Shown piece after piece: positions 8,772-18,146 of a DNA stretch of 64,000 bases; positions within the stretch are counted from its first letter, which is position 1, and every line of letters begins with the position of its first letter. The position numbers were made by a program, and so were the translations under genes. Location: assembly GCA_963839745.1 (NCBI GenBank), contig CAWIWC010000013.1, positions 1-64,000 on the forward strand. The letters run 5' to 3'. Under the pieces are notes generated by a model. That model was given only the letters and a program-made list of their open reading frames with translations. It did no database searches and had not been told where the DNA came from. The stretch comes from JAIBJN01 sp963839745 (GTDB lineage Bacteria > Actinomycetota > Thermoleophilia > Gaiellales > Gaiellaceae).

Positions 8772-10448
8772 TCACAGCCTCCCGGAGCGCAGCACGCCCC
8801 AGACGAGCCAGAGGCTCAGGATCGTCGAGAACAAGAGCCCGATCGCGGCAACCCAGTAGATGCCCAACAGCTTGTGCCCCTCCTCGACCATGGCAGCGAG
8901 GATGCCCGACGTCACCGCGCCGCCGACGGCGACCATCGCGATCCCGATGCGGTTGAACGCCGTGTCCATGCGGTGGATCAGGGCCTCGAGGCCCTCGTGG
9001 CGGAAGCCCACCTCGATCTGCCCGTCCCGCACCTCCTGGAGCACGTCGTGCACCTGGTACGGCAGCTCCAGCATCATGGTCGCGTAGTTGCGCGCCTCGT
9101 TCTGCATTCGCGCGGCCACCCGCTGCGGCGTGAAGCGCTCGATCATCAGCTCGCGCGCGTACGGCTTCGCGACCTCGAAGACGTTGAAGTCCGGGTAGAG
9201 CTCGGCGCCGACCGAGCCGAGGGTGGCGATCGCGCGGTCGAGGAGGATGAAGCGAGTCGGCAGCGTGAGGTGCATCCGGTAGATGAGCGCGAAGGCCTCG
9301 CGGATCACCTGGATCGGGTCGATCTCCGAGAGGCTGGCGCCGTAGTAGCGGTCGAAGATCGCGCGCAGCTCGACGACGAACTCCTCCTCCTTGTCCTTCG
9401 GGTACCTCACCCCGACCGAGGCCAGTCGGCGGGGGATCGCCTCGACGTTCTGGTTGACCACGTCGATGAAGAGGCCCGTCAGCTTGGACGAGTCGTCGGG
9501 CGCGAGCTGGCCGGCCGTGCCGAAGTCGACGAGCCCGATCTGGTCGGTCTGCTCCAGGACGAGGATGTTCGCCGGGTGCGGGTCGGCGTGGAAGAAGCCG
9601 TGGCGGAAGATCATCGCCATCCACGTCTCCGCGATGCGGTAGGCCAGTCGGCGGCGCTCCTCCATCGTGTACCGGGCTACGTCGATGTCCCGCACCTGCA
9701 CGCCTTCGAGCAGCTCGAGCGTCAGCACGCGCGAGCGCGAGTAGCTCCAGAAGACGCGCGGCACGCGGACGTGCGGGTGGCCGGCGAAGTTCTTGTGGAA
9801 CTGCTCGGCGTTGCGGGCTTCGATCCGGTAGTCGAGCTCCTGCCTGATCGAGCGGGCGAACTCGTCGACGACCGCGACCGTGTCGATGAACTCCAGCGCA
9901 CGCACGCGCTCGCGCGCGAGGCGGGCGAGCTGGTACATGAGCTCGAGGTCGGCCTCGATCTGCCGCGGCGCGTTCGGCCGCTGGACCTTGACGACGACGC
10001 TGCGGCCGTTCGGGAGCACGGCGCGGTGCACCTGCCCGATCGACGCGGCCGCGATGGGCGTCTCGTCGAACTCGAGAAAGAGCTGCTCCAGCGTGAGGGC
10101 CAAGTCCGACTCGACCACCTCGCGCGCCTGATCGAACGGGAACGGGCTGACCGAGTCCTGGAGGCCCTTCAGCTCGAAGACGACGTCGGGCGGGACGATG
10201 TCGGGGCGCGTGGAGAGGAGCTGCCCGAACTTGACGAACGTCGGGCCTAGCTCGTCGAGCATCTCGCGCAGGCGCTGGCCGCGCGGCGACCTGCCGCCGT
10301 CGGCCTCGACCTCGCGGCCGCGCCGGGAGCGGACCGCTCCGGGGCCGCGCGTCTCGAACAGGTACCCGAACCCATGCTTGGCGGCGACCTGGGCGATCTC
10401 CGAGATCCGCCCCAGCTGTCGCACGGCGGGTCTCGCGCTCAAGCTCAC
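8772..10448 (-). CDS. AarF/UbiB/ABC1-family atypical kinase, membrane-anchored
   Basis: 558 aa. GTG at 10448 overlaps the stop of the upstream gene in a GTGA junction, with GGAGAA before it. Core motifs of the family are present: the KxGQ segment (FVKFGQLLSTRPDIVP), the A-rich loop (AAASIGQVHRA), lysine segment VVVKVQRP, the catalytic segment FFHADPHPANILV and the metal-binding VDFGTAG. Two hydrophobic helices close the C terminus (IAMVAVGGAVTSGIL and GIYWVAAIGLLFSTILSLWLVWG). Members act in isoprenoid quinone biosynthesis or lipid handling at the membrane; the exact role here is unknown. Confidence 0.9.
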   Translation of the reverse strand: MSLSARPAVRQLGRISEIAQVAAKHGFGYLFETRGPGAVRSRRGREVEADGGRSPRGQRLREMLDELGPTFVKFGQLLSTRPDIVPPDVVFELKGLQDSVSPFPFDQAREVVESDLALTLEQLFLEFDETPIAAASIGQVHRAVLPNGRSVVVKVQRPNAPRQIEADLELMYQLARLARERVRALEFIDTVAVVDEFARSIRQELDYRIEARNAEQFHKNFAGHPHVRVPRVFWSYSRSRVLTLELLEGVQVRDIDVARYTMEERRRLAYRIAETWMAMIFRHGFFHADPHPANILVLEQTDQIGLVDFGTAGQLAPDDSSKLTGLFIDVVNQNVEAIPRRLASVGVRYPKDKEEEFVVELRAIFDRYYGASLSEIDPIQVIREAFALIYRMHLTLPTRFILLDRAIATLGSVGAELYPDFNVFEVAKPYARELMIERFTPQRVAARMQNEARNYATMMLELPYQVHDVLQEVRDGQIEVGFRHEGLEALIHRMDTAFNRIGIAMVAVGGAVTSGILAAMVEEGHKLLGIYWVAAIGLLFSTILSLWLVWGVLRSGRL

Positions 10449-10789
10449 TTCTCCTTTTCGACCAGGCGCAGGCGGTGCTCGAGCTGGGCGAGCCGGAGCT
10501 CGAGCTCCTCGTACTCGCGGCGCGTCACGAGGCCGACCTCGCGGAAGAGCCCGGAGAGCGTGGAGCCGGCGCGCTCGCCCACGCGAAGCGCTTCCCCGCG
10601 CCAGCGGCCCATGACCTCGTCGACGACTTCCTTCGCGTCCTCGCGGCTGACCTTCCCGCGCCCGACCAGCTCCTCGACGAGCTCGTCGGCACGGTCCTTG
10701 GTCAGGGCGACGACGCCGACGCCTGCGAGGAAGAGCTCCTCGGCGGTCTCGCGGAGCGAGCGCTCCGAGTCGTTAGCGGGCTCGGCCAT
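10445..10789 (-). CDS. Phasin-like (PhaF/PhaI-type) helical protein
   Basis: 114 aa. Starts ERSLRETAEELFLAGVG then LTKDRADELVEELVGRGKVS, the pattern of poly(hydroxyalkanoate) granule-associated phasin-like proteins, and ends in a coiled coil (YEELELRLAQLEHRLRLVEK). It overlaps secDF upstream by 17 bases and aarF downstream by the GTGA junction, so all three are probably translated together. The family pairing with AarF is common in actinobacteria; whether it binds storage granules here is unknown. Confidence 0.75.
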   Translation of the reverse strand: MAEPANDSERSLRETAEELFLAGVGVVALTKDRADELVEELVGRGKVSREDAKEVVDEVMGRWRGEALRVGERAGSTLSGLFREVGLVTRREYEELELRLAQLEHRLRLVEKEK

Positions 10790-13571
10790 GTGGCCTCGCG
10801 CGCCTCCGCTTGCGGCGCGCCTCCCGCCGGGCGGCCGCGCCGTCCCGCTCCCCGTCCGCCGGAGCAGCGTCCGCCGTGACCGCCTCCTCCTCCTCCACGA
10901 CCTCCTCGGCGGCCTCGAGCTCCTGCTCGGCGGCCACGGGCTCGTCGGCCGGTCGGCCGTCGGTCTGCTCGCCGACGGTGTCGAGCTTCTCCTGGAGGCC
11001 CGCGTCCTTGCGTCGCGCGTACTCGGGCTCGCGCTCCTTCAGCACCGCGAGGAACGGCGTGGCGATGAAGATCGTCGAGAACGCGCCGGAGCCGATGCCG
11101 ATCAGCAGCGCGACCGCGAACGCCTGCAGCGTCTCCCCGCCGAAGAGGATCAGCGAGGTGACCGGGAGGAGCGTGATGAAGCTCGTGGCGAGCGAGCGGC
11201 GGATCGTCTCCCAGAGCGACTGGTTGGCGATGGCCGCGAAGCTCGACTTGCGCATGAGCGGGATGTTCTCGCGCACACGGTCGAAGATGATGATCGTGTC
11301 GTACATCGAGTAACCGAGGATGGTGAGGATGGCGGCCACGGTCGCGGCCGTCACCTCCCAGCCGAAGAGCGCGTACACGCCCATCGCGACCGTCACGTCG
11401 TAGAAGAGCGCCCTGAAGATCGGGAGCGCGAAGACGAACTCGAAGCGGATCGTCACGTAGATGACGATCAGGATCAGCGAGACGACGATGGCGAGGATCG
11501 CCCCGCGCAGGATCTGGTCGCTGAAGCTCCCGGACACGCTGCGGACGCCAATCGCCTCGGCGTCCAGGTCGCGCTGCAGCGACGTCGTCAGCTCCGCCTG
11601 CTGCGCCTCGGTCAGCGTCGCTGTCTTGATCTGGAACTCCTCGTAGCCGCCGTCGGTCTCGTTCCCGCGGCCCTGGATGACGGCGTCGCCCAGGCCGACG
11701 GAGGCCGCCTCCTCGCGCACGCGGTCGACCGTCGTCGGCTGCGGCGTCTCGAACGAGACCTGGCTCCCGCCCTCGAAGTCGATGCCCAGGTTGAGGCCCT
11801 TGAACACGATCAAGCCGATCGAGATGACGAGCACGGCGGTCGCGATCGAGAACCAGATCCGGCGCTTGCCGACGAAGTCGATCTTCTGCCAGTCCGGGAT
11901 CTTCTCGGCCTTGGCGCCCATGAACTTCGGGTTGTCGAACCAGCGGAAGCGCGCGAGGACACCGAGGAGCGCGCGTGTGGCAAGCACCGCCGTGATCATC
12001 GAGAGCAGCGTCCCGACCAGGAGCATGAGCGCGAACCCACGGACGCCGCCCGTCGCTGCGGCGAAGAGCACGAACGCCGTGATCATCGTGACGACGTTTG
12101 CGTCGACGATCGTGGCGAAGCCCTTGCGGTAGCCGGTGGCGATGGCGGCGCGCACCGACTTGCCCGCGCGCACCTCTTCCTTGATGCGCTCGAAGATGAC
12201 GATGTTCGCGTCGGCCGCGACGCCGATCGTGAGGATGATGCCCGCGATGCCCGGCAGCGTCATCACGACCTCGAAGGCGAGGATCGCGCCGTAGAGGAAG
12301 ATGCCGTAGACGGCGAGGCCGACAATGGCGACGACGCCGAGGAACCGGTAGACGATAAGCAGGAAGATCGCGACGGCGATCAGTCCGACGAGCGCCGCGA
12401 TCATGGCCTCGCGCAGGGAGTCCTCGCCGAGCGTCGCCGAGATCTGCGTGCGCTCGACCTGGACGAATTCGACCGGAAGGGCGCCGGTCTGGAGGACGAG
12501 CGCGAGGTCCTTCGCCTCGTCGAGGCTGTCGAGCCCGGTGATCTCGGCGCTCCCGCCGGCGATGCCGTTGACGAGCTGCGGGTCGGTGAAGTCGATGATC
12601 GGGAACGAGCGGATCTCGTTGTCGAGCACGATCGCGAAGCTCTGCGCGAACGCCCGCTCCTGATCGCGGCCGTCCGCGCCGTTTGTGGTGGCGAGCGTCT
12701 GGCCGCGCTGAGCCAATCGCTGCGTGATGTCCTGGAACTTGTCGCCGCCGCCGTCGGTGAACTGGAGGAGGACGTTCGGCTGCCCGTCCTGGCCGAAGTC
12801 CTGGCGCGTGCCGTCGGCGTTCAGGTCGTCGCCCGTCAGCGCCGGGCTCGGATCCTCCTCGGCGTTCGGCTCGTAGCGGTAGAGGTAGTACCAGGGCGAT
12901 GCGGCCGAGACGCCGCCGGGGCACGGCCGGGCGGCCGCGGCCTCGTCGTTCGTCGTGTGCCCGCAGGTGAGGATGACCTTGCCCTCGGGGACGACGTAGT
13001 ATTCGGCGCCTTCGGGGATCTCACCGCCCTCGACCTGCTGGGCCAGCGCCTCCTTCGTAGGCGCGGGGCCCGCGAGGCGAGACTTCGACTCGGAGTAGAG
13101 GTACCACTCGCGCGCGTCCGTTCCCTCCGGGAGGGCGTCCTCGGCGGTGAGGAGCGGCAGCAGCGTCGGGCTCGCCTGCGGCATCCCCGTCGGGTCGGCG
13201 GGGTTCTGCGAGAGCGGGTCGGCGTCGCCCTGAAGATCGTAGAACTCGAGCTGCGCCGTCTGGCCGATGATGTCCGCGGCTCGGCCCTGGTCGAAGACCC
13301 CTGCGAGGCCGATGACGATCTGGTCCGAGCCCTGCTTGCGGATCTCGGGCTCGGAGACGCCCAGCTTGTCGACGCGGTTCCTGATGATCTCGACCGAGCG
13401 GTCGAGGTCCTCCTCGGTCAGGTCCTGCCCGGCCTCCGGCCGCGCCTCGAGAACGACCTCGAGGCCGCCCTGGAGATCGAGCCCGAGCGTCGGCGAGCGG
13501 AAGATGCTCAGCACGGCGACTCCGGCGATGACGCCGAAGAGGGCGGCCAGGATGAGGAGGTAGCGACGCAC
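10773..13571 (-). CDS. secDF: Fused protein translocase subunit SecD-SecF
   Basis: 932 aa from GTG at 13571 (VRRYLLILAALFG); longer in-frame extension upstream is proline/arginine-rich antisense to yajC and was rejected. SecD half: TLGLDLQGGLEVVLEARP, a large periplasmic domain with NADGTRQDFG, then GLVGLIAVAIFLLIVYRFLG-type membrane helices and IVIFERIKEE. SecF half begins at WQKIDFVGKRRIWFS with NLGIDFEGGSQVSFE and ends with IIFDRVRENI and FGGETLQAFA. The last ~80 residues are an unusual acidic stretch followed by a highly basic tail (RREARRKRRRARPHGRAR). SecDF uses proton motive force to pull exported proteins. Operon: queA-tgt-yajC-secDF. Confidence 0.95.
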   Translation of the reverse strand: MRRYLLILAALFGVIAGVAVLSIFRSPTLGLDLQGGLEVVLEARPEAGQDLTEEDLDRSVEIIRNRVDKLGVSEPEIRKQGSDQIVIGLAGVFDQGRAADIIGQTAQLEFYDLQGDADPLSQNPADPTGMPQASPTLLPLLTAEDALPEGTDAREWYLYSESKSRLAGPAPTKEALAQQVEGGEIPEGAEYYVVPEGKVILTCGHTTNDEAAAARPCPGGVSAASPWYYLYRYEPNAEEDPSPALTGDDLNADGTRQDFGQDGQPNVLLQFTDGGGDKFQDITQRLAQRGQTLATTNGADGRDQERAFAQSFAIVLDNEIRSFPIIDFTDPQLVNGIAGGSAEITGLDSLDEAKDLALVLQTGALPVEFVQVERTQISATLGEDSLREAMIAALVGLIAVAIFLLIVYRFLGVVAIVGLAVYGIFLYGAILAFEVVMTLPGIAGIILTIGVAADANIVIFERIKEEVRAGKSVRAAIATGYRKGFATIVDANVVTMITAFVLFAAATGGVRGFALMLLVGTLLSMITAVLATRALLGVLARFRWFDNPKFMGAKAEKIPDWQKIDFVGKRRIWFSIATAVLVISIGLIVFKGLNLGIDFEGGSQVSFETPQPTTVDRVREEAASVGLGDAVIQGRGNETDGGYEEFQIKTATLTEAQQAELTTSLQRDLDAEAIGVRSVSGSFSDQILRGAILAIVVSLILIVIYVTIRFEFVFALPIFRALFYDVTVAMGVYALFGWEVTAATVAAILTILGYSMYDTIIIFDRVRENIPLMRKSSFAAIANQSLWETIRRSLATSFITLLPVTSLILFGGETLQAFAVALLIGIGSGAFSTIFIATPFLAVLKEREPEYARRKDAGLQEKLDTVGEQTDGRPADEPVAAEQELEAAEEVVEEEEAVTADAAPADGERDGAAARREARRKRRRARPHGRAR

Positions 13572-13579
13572 GGTGCTGC

Positions 13580-13948
13580 CTAGCGGCGGGCCTGCTCCTC
13601 CGCCACAGCCTCGACGTCGTCGATCGACGCCGGCTCGGGCGCCTCCATCGGCTCGGGGGCCTCTTCCGGCTCCTCGGCCATCGCGGCGGCCTCCTCCGGG
13701 GTCACAATGCTGGCGATCGCGGGCCGGGCGACGGCGATGCGGACGTCGGCGTCGACCTCGAGCTGGACGCGCTCGTCGTCGATCGCGGTCACCTCGCCGT
13801 AGACGCCGCCGCTCGTGATGACCTCGTCGCCGATGCTGAGGCCCTGGAGCATCTCCTGGTGACGCTTTGCCTGCTGCCGCTGGGGACGTACCAGCAGGAG
13901 GTACAGGAACACGAGCATCACGAGGAAGAAGAGAAAGATTGGGTCCAC
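13580..13948 (-). CDS. yajC: Preprotein translocase subunit YajC
   Basis: 122 aa. GTG at 13948 follows AGGAGG with 8-base spacing. One N-terminal membrane helix (IFLFFLVMLVFLYLLLVRPQ) then the typical cytosolic domain (QEMLQGLSIGDEVITSGG, YGEVTAI). The C-terminal 40 residues are acidic and proline-rich, longer than in the short E. coli form. Eight bases separate it from secDF, with which it works at the SecYEG channel. Confidence 0.95.
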   Translation of the reverse strand: MDPIFLFFLVMLVFLYLLLVRPQRQQAKRHQEMLQGLSIGDEVITSGGVYGEVTAIDDERVQLEVDADVRIAVARPAIASIVTPEEAAAMAEEPEEAPEPMEAPEPASIDDVEAVAEEQARR

Positions 13949-14060
13949 TACTTAAGCCTCCTAGACGTGTCTCGACCGCGCGCGCCCATTCCTCGCGGGG
14001 CGCCGCAAGGACGTCTGACACACAATTGTGCCGGACAAAAGTATCAGGCCGTGGCTTACG

Positions 14061-15188
14061 TCACTCCGGCGCGCCGGCCACGGCCGGGGGCGGGCCGAGC
14101 CGGTCCAGTGCCCCCGCCTTGAAGGCCGTCAGCTCGCCGCGCTCGATCGCCGCTCGGGCGCCGGCGGTCAGGTCGAGCAGGAAGCGGACATTGTGCTCTG
14201 AGAGCAGCGCGAGGCCGAGCAGCTCCTGCTGGTTCACGAGGTGGCGCAGGTACGCGCGCGAGAACCCGGTGCACGCCCGGCACGGGCAGCCCTCCTGGAG
14301 CGGCGCGGGGTCCCTCGCGAAGCGGGCGTTGCGGAGGTTCAGGCGGCCCTCCCACGTCAGCGCCGAGCCGGTGCGCCCGACCCGCGTGGGAAGCACGCAG
14401 TCGAACATGTCGACGCCGCGCTCGATGACCTCGAGGATCCCGGCCGGGTCCCCGATGCCCATGAAGTAGCGCGGCTTCTCGGCGGGCAGCAGAGGGGCGC
14501 TCCAGGCGACGGTCTCGAGCATGAGCTCGCGGTCCTCCCCCACGCTCAGCCCGCCGAGGGCGTTTCCGTCGAATCCAAGCTCGGCGATTTCGTCGATCGA
14601 CCGCCGACGGAGGTCGACGTCCGCGCCGCCCTGGGAGATGCCGAAGAGGAGCTGCCCTTCGGCGCGCGGCGCTGCCAGCTGGCGCTGGGCCCAGCGGGTC
14701 GTGCGGGCGGCGGCCCGCTCCAGCTCGAGCTCCGTGGCGCCGGCCGGGAGACAGATGTCGAGGCACATGGCGATGTCCGACCCGAGCCGTCGCTGGATGT
14801 CCGCGGCCAGCTCGGGCGTGAAGCGCGCGGCTTCGCCGTCGTAGACCGAGCGGAACGTCACGCCCTCGTCGTCGGTGGCGACGATCGTGTCGCGGAGCGA
14901 GAAGACCTGGAAGCCGCCCGAGTCCGTCAGGATCGGCCCGTCCCAGCCCATGAACCGGTGCAGGCCGCCGAGCTCCTCGATCAGCTCCGCCCCGGGCCGG
15001 AAGTGCAGGTGGTACGTGTTGCCGAGCAGGATCGTCGTCCCGAGCTCGCGCAGGCGAACCGGGTCGAGGCTCTTGACGGTCGCCTTCGTCCCGACCGGCA
15101 TGAACGCCGGCGTCGGCACGTCGCCGTGGGCCGTGCGCAGCACGCCGGCGCGGGCCGCGCCGTCGGTCGCGGTCACCGTGAAGCTCAC
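14061..15188 (-). CDS. tgt: tRNA-guanine transglycosylase
   Basis: 375 aa from GTG at 15188. This start was chosen because the next residues (SFTVTATDGAARAGVLRTAHG) match the family N terminus, while the upstream in-frame stretch overlaps the structured intergenic element. Catalytic nucleophile region LTDSGGFQVFS, second Asp in FDCVLPTRVGRTG, and the zinc site CxCxxC in CPCRACTGFSRAYLRH. Exchanges G34 of GUN tRNAs for a queuosine precursor. Sits between queA and yajC. Confidence 0.95.
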   Translation of the reverse strand: MSFTVTATDGAARAGVLRTAHGDVPTPAFMPVGTKATVKSLDPVRLRELGTTILLGNTYHLHFRPGAELIEELGGLHRFMGWDGPILTDSGGFQVFSLRDTIVATDDEGVTFRSVYDGEAARFTPELAADIQRRLGSDIAMCLDICLPAGATELELERAAARTTRWAQRQLAAPRAEGQLLFGISQGGADVDLRRRSIDEIAELGFDGNALGGLSVGEDRELMLETVAWSAPLLPAEKPRYFMGIGDPAGILEVIERGVDMFDCVLPTRVGRTGSALTWEGRLNLRNARFARDPAPLQEGCPCRACTGFSRAYLRHLVNQQELLGLALLSEHNVRFLLDLTAGARAAIERGELTAFKAGALDRLGPPPAVAGAPE

Positions 15189-15220
15189 GGCGCGATTCCG
15201 CGCGCGATTCGCCACATCTC

Positions 15221-15284
15221 GCGCGCCACGGTTGCGCTTTTCGGCGTTACCGTCGGAAGCGGGTGGTGGGACGGGGTGCCCCGG
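15221..15284. repeat. Structured intergenic element, copy 1
   Basis: A non-coding block between queA and tgt that recurs at 41247-41310 with only about seven changes over the first 49 bases. It can fold: CCAC pairs with GUGG, inner CGCUU with AAGCG, and a hairpin CGGCG-UUAC-CGUCG in the middle. In copy 2 the central G-U pair is an A-U pair, which fits selection on a structure. Both copies begin about 20-35 bases after a minus-strand stop codon. It matches no riboswitch or RNA family I can recognise. Confidence 0.5.
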
Positions 15285-15303
15285 AGATACAAGGGAAGGT
15301 GGT

Positions 15304-16245
15304 TCACAGGAGGAGCATCGCATCGCCGAAGGAGTAGAAGCGGTAGCGCTCGTCGATCGCGAGCCGGTAGAGGCGGCGGGTCTCCTCGACGCCCGCGAAG
15401 GCCATGACCAGCGCGAGCAGCGTCGACCTCGGCAGATGGAAGTTGGTCACGAGCGCGTCCACGCGCCGGAACTCGAATCCGGGCGTGACGAAGAGGCTCG
15501 TCCGGCCCTCCAGCGGCGCTCCGCGCGCGAGCGACTCGAGGACGCGCACGGTGGTCGTGCCCACGGCCACGACCCGGTCGGCGGCGCGGATCCGCTCCCA
15601 CGCCACTGGTTCCACGCGGTACCGCTCGCTGTGGATCTCGTGGTCGGCCAGGTCGTCGGCCGTCACCGGCCGGAAGGTGTCGAGGCCGACATGGAGCGTG
15701 ATGCGCTCGACGTCCAGCCCGGCGAGGAGCTCGGGCGTGAAGTGGAGGCCCGCCGTCGGCGCCGCGGCCGAGCCCGCGTCCTCCGCGTAGACGGTCTGGT
15801 AGCGCTCGGCGTCGGCGAGGGGCTCCGTGATGTACGGCGGGAGCGGCGCCTCGCCCTCCGGCTCCCCGTCGAGGCGCACGAGCCAGCGGCCACCCCCAAG
15901 GTGCTCGACGAGCTCGGCGGGGCCCAGCCTCGTCCCGGGCCGCAGGCGCTTCGTCGGCCGAGCGAGCGCCTCCCACAGGCCGTCCCCGGCCGGCTCCAGG
16001 AGCAGCACCTCGGCCTCCCCGCCGGTCTCCCGCCGCACCCGCAGCCGCGCGGGGATCACCCGGGTGTCGTTCACGACGACGAGCGCCCCCTCCGGAAGCT
16101 CGGCGGGGAGGTCGCGGAACCGGCGGTGACGCACCTCGCCCGAGGCCCGGTCTGCGACGAGGAGCCGTGAGTCGTCACGCCGCTCGAGCGGCCGCTGGGC
16201 GATCAGCTCGGACGGCAGGTCGTAGTCGAGCTCCGAGGTTCTCAT
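15304..16245 (-). CDS. queA: S-adenosylmethionine:tRNA ribosyltransferase-isomerase
   Basis: 313 aa from ATG at 16245 (RTSELDYDLPSELIAQ). Family landmarks: DSRLLV, VNDTRVIPARL, AAPTAGLHFTPELL, VTLHVG-type segment ITLHVGLDTFRPV, HSERYRV, VVAVGTTTVRVLES, and NFHLPRSTLLALV. Transfers the ribosyl part of SAM to make epoxyqueuosine. First gene of the queA-tgt-yajC-secDF block; queG, which finishes the pathway, is 15 kb away at 31328-32329. Confidence 0.95.
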   Translation of the reverse strand: MRTSELDYDLPSELIAQRPLERRDDSRLLVADRASGEVRHRRFRDLPAELPEGALVVVNDTRVIPARLRVRRETGGEAEVLLLEPAGDGLWEALARPTKRLRPGTRLGPAELVEHLGGGRWLVRLDGEPEGEAPLPPYITEPLADAERYQTVYAEDAGSAAAPTAGLHFTPELLAGLDVERITLHVGLDTFRPVTADDLADHEIHSERYRVEPVAWERIRAADRVVAVGTTTVRVLESLARGAPLEGRTSLFVTPGFEFRRVDALVTNFHLPRSTLLALVMAFAGVEETRRLYRLAIDERYRFYSFGDAMLLL

Positions 16246-16277
16246 GCGATCCGACGCCAAGAGTAGAGTCACCGCCC

Positions 16278-16745
16278 ATGGATCGCGACGCGCTGGAACG
16301 GGCCAGGGCACGCATCGCCGAGGCGCGCGAGGGAGGCCCGACCCGGGCCGATCTCGAGGCCGCGCTCGAGCGGGCGGAGGCCGGGCTCGACGCCCTTGCA
16401 CAGACCGCGGCAGAGCTCGAAAGCGTCGTTCCGGAGCGCCTCGGCGCAGCCGTCGAGGAGGGTATGCGCGCAGAGGTGCTGCCGGTCGCGCGGCACATCG
16501 CGGAGGTGCGCGGCCTCACAGGCCAGATGGTCCGGCGGATCGAAGCGCTGCAGGCCGAGGTGGCAGCCGAGCGTCGCGAGCGCCTCGAAGATCTCGCCGT
16601 CCTCGTCGAGCTCATCGGCTCCGGCTGGCGCGCCGTTGAACGACGGCTCGACCGGGCCGAGCGCATCCTCGACCGCATCGAGCGTGCCCTCGAGGAGCGT
16701 CCCGGCGCTGCGCTCTACCGGATCGACAGCCGCCAGGCGCAGTAG
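16278..16745 (+). CDS. Coiled-coil hypothetical protein
   Basis: 155 aa, ATG at 16278, divergent from queA with 32 bases between starts. Almost wholly heptad-like: LERARARIAEAREGG, LEAALERAEAGLDALAQ, RIEALQAEVAAERRERLEDL, RRLDRAERILDRIERALEE. No membrane segment or signal peptide. No recognised family; a cytoplasmic helical scaffold is the most that can be said. Confidence 0.65.
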   Translation: MDRDALERARARIAEAREGGPTRADLEAALERAEAGLDALAQTAAELESVVPERLGAAVEEGMRAEVLPVARHIAEVRGLTGQMVRRIEALQAEVAAERRERLEDLAVLVELIGSGWRAVERRLDRAERILDRIERALEERPGAALYRIDSRQAQ

Positions 16746-16754
16746 GTCAGAGAC

Positions 16755-18137
16755 CTAGCGCGCCGGCAGCCGCAGCTCGAACCGCGACCCGCGCCCGACC
16801 ACGGAGTCCAGCTGGAGGTCGCCGCCAAGCGCGTGCGCGAGCTCCAGGGAGATGGCGAGCCCCAGGCCGGTCCCCTCGCCGTTCTCGGAGACGAACGGCC
16901 TGAAGACGCGGTCATGGTCCTTGGGAGCAATCCCGGGCCCCGAGTCGGTGACCGAGACCGACGCGAACCCGTTGTCCTTTGAAACCGCGAGCGAGATTGC
17001 CCCGCCGTCGGGCGTCCAGGAGAACGCGTTCGAAAGCAGGTTGGAGACGATCTGAAGGACGCGGTCGCCGTCGGTGTTCAACACCGGGCTGGCGCCGAGG
17101 GAGAGCTCGTAGCGGATCTCCCGGCGCCGCGCCTCCTCGGCAAAGGAGTTGTAGCCCTGCTCGACCAGCCGCTCGAGCTCGACCTCCTGCTCATCGAGGG
17201 TGAAGCTGTGCGCCTCGAGCCGGGAGAGGTCGACGAGGTCGCCGACCAGGCGCACGAGCCGGTCCGTCTCCGCGCGGATGACCTCGAGCGACGCCTCGCG
17301 CGATCTCGGGTCGTCCGCCAGGCCCTCGCGCAGCGCGGCGACGTGGCCGCGGATGGCGGTGAGCGGCGTGCGCAGCTCATGGGAGACGCGGACGAGGAAG
17401 TTCCGCTCGTGCGCCTCGGCGGCGGCGAGCCGCTCGGTCATCTCGCGGAACCGCTCCGTGAGGTGCGCGATCTCGTCGCTCGAGCCCGACTCGGGGAGCT
17501 CGGCGCCGTACCGCCGCAGCGCGACCTCGTCCGCGGCCCGCGAGAGCGTCAGCAACGGCTTGGTCAGACGGCGGGTCAGATACCAGACGAACAGGACCGC
17601 AATCGGCAGGCTTGCCAGGAACGCCAGCGCGAGCCGCTGCGAGAGGTCCATCCAGCGCTCCTGCAGCTCGGCGCGCGGCTTCGCCACGACGATCGCCCCG
17701 AAGGTCTCGCCGCCGAGCCTGATCGGGTAGGCGGCAGCGAGGAACACGTGGTCGGCCCCCGGAGGACGGAACTCGAACGTCTGCACGCGACCGTCATCGA
17801 GGGCATCCCGGTCGAGGAGGTCCAGGGACAGCTTGCTCAGGCCGGAGGCCTGGCCGGGGAAGATCTCGACGCCGGCGTAGTAGATCTCCGAGCCGGTCGC
17901 CTCCTCGAGGGTCGGCGGGGCGAAGCGCGGGGCCGAGCCGGTCTCGTCGATGCTCGCGTTCGCCTGCTGGGTGTACAGCTCGGCGAGCCCTTCGGCCTGA
18001 CGCTCGAGCTCCGCGAGCGTGCGCGACCTGGTGTCCTCCTGGAAGAAGCGGACCGCGATCGCGACCGTGACGAGCGCGGCCACGAGCACGCCCGCGAAGA
18101 AGATCGCGGGAAGCTTGAAGCGCAGGGAGCGCAGCAC
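16755..18137 (-). CDS. Membrane sensor histidine kinase (HAMP, HisKA, HATPase)
   Basis: 460 aa, GTG at 18137 preceded by GGGAG. First membrane helix in LPAIFFAGVLVAALVTVAIAV, an extracytoplasmic sensor region, second helix ALAFLASLPIAVLFVWYLT, then HAMP (KPLLTLSRAADEVALRR). The H-box is VSHELRTPLTAIRGHV; N-box IVSNLLSNAFSWTPDGG; G boxes DSGPGIAPKD and GTGLGLAIS. Ten bases downstream of its response regulator gene, so a standard two-component pair. Signal unknown. Confidence 0.93.
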   Translation of the reverse strand: MLRSLRFKLPAIFFAGVLVAALVTVAIAVRFFQEDTRSRTLAELERQAEGLAELYTQQANASIDETGSAPRFAPPTLEEATGSEIYYAGVEIFPGQASGLSKLSLDLLDRDALDDGRVQTFEFRPPGADHVFLAAAYPIRLGGETFGAIVVAKPRAELQERWMDLSQRLALAFLASLPIAVLFVWYLTRRLTKPLLTLSRAADEVALRRYGAELPESGSSDEIAHLTERFREMTERLAAAEAHERNFLVRVSHELRTPLTAIRGHVAALREGLADDPRSREASLEVIRAETDRLVRLVGDLVDLSRLEAHSFTLDEQEVELERLVEQGYNSFAEEARRREIRYELSLGASPVLNTDGDRVLQIVSNLLSNAFSWTPDGGAISLAVSKDNGFASVSVTDSGPGIAPKDHDRVFRPFVSENGEGTGLGLAISLELAHALGGDLQLDSVVGRGSRFELRLPAR

Positions 18138-18146
18138 GGCCGCTCC

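Noticed and set aside
10374..13583. Very long plus-strand reading frame opposite secDF
   Set aside because: It is the antisense of secDF in a GC-rich gene, rich in Arg/Asp/Glu/Leu with no domain; secDF itself carries all family motifs.
15221..15284. Known queuosine (preQ1) riboswitch near tgt
   Set aside because: No preQ1 aptamer features, and the same element recurs near an M23 peptidase gene where such control would make no sense.
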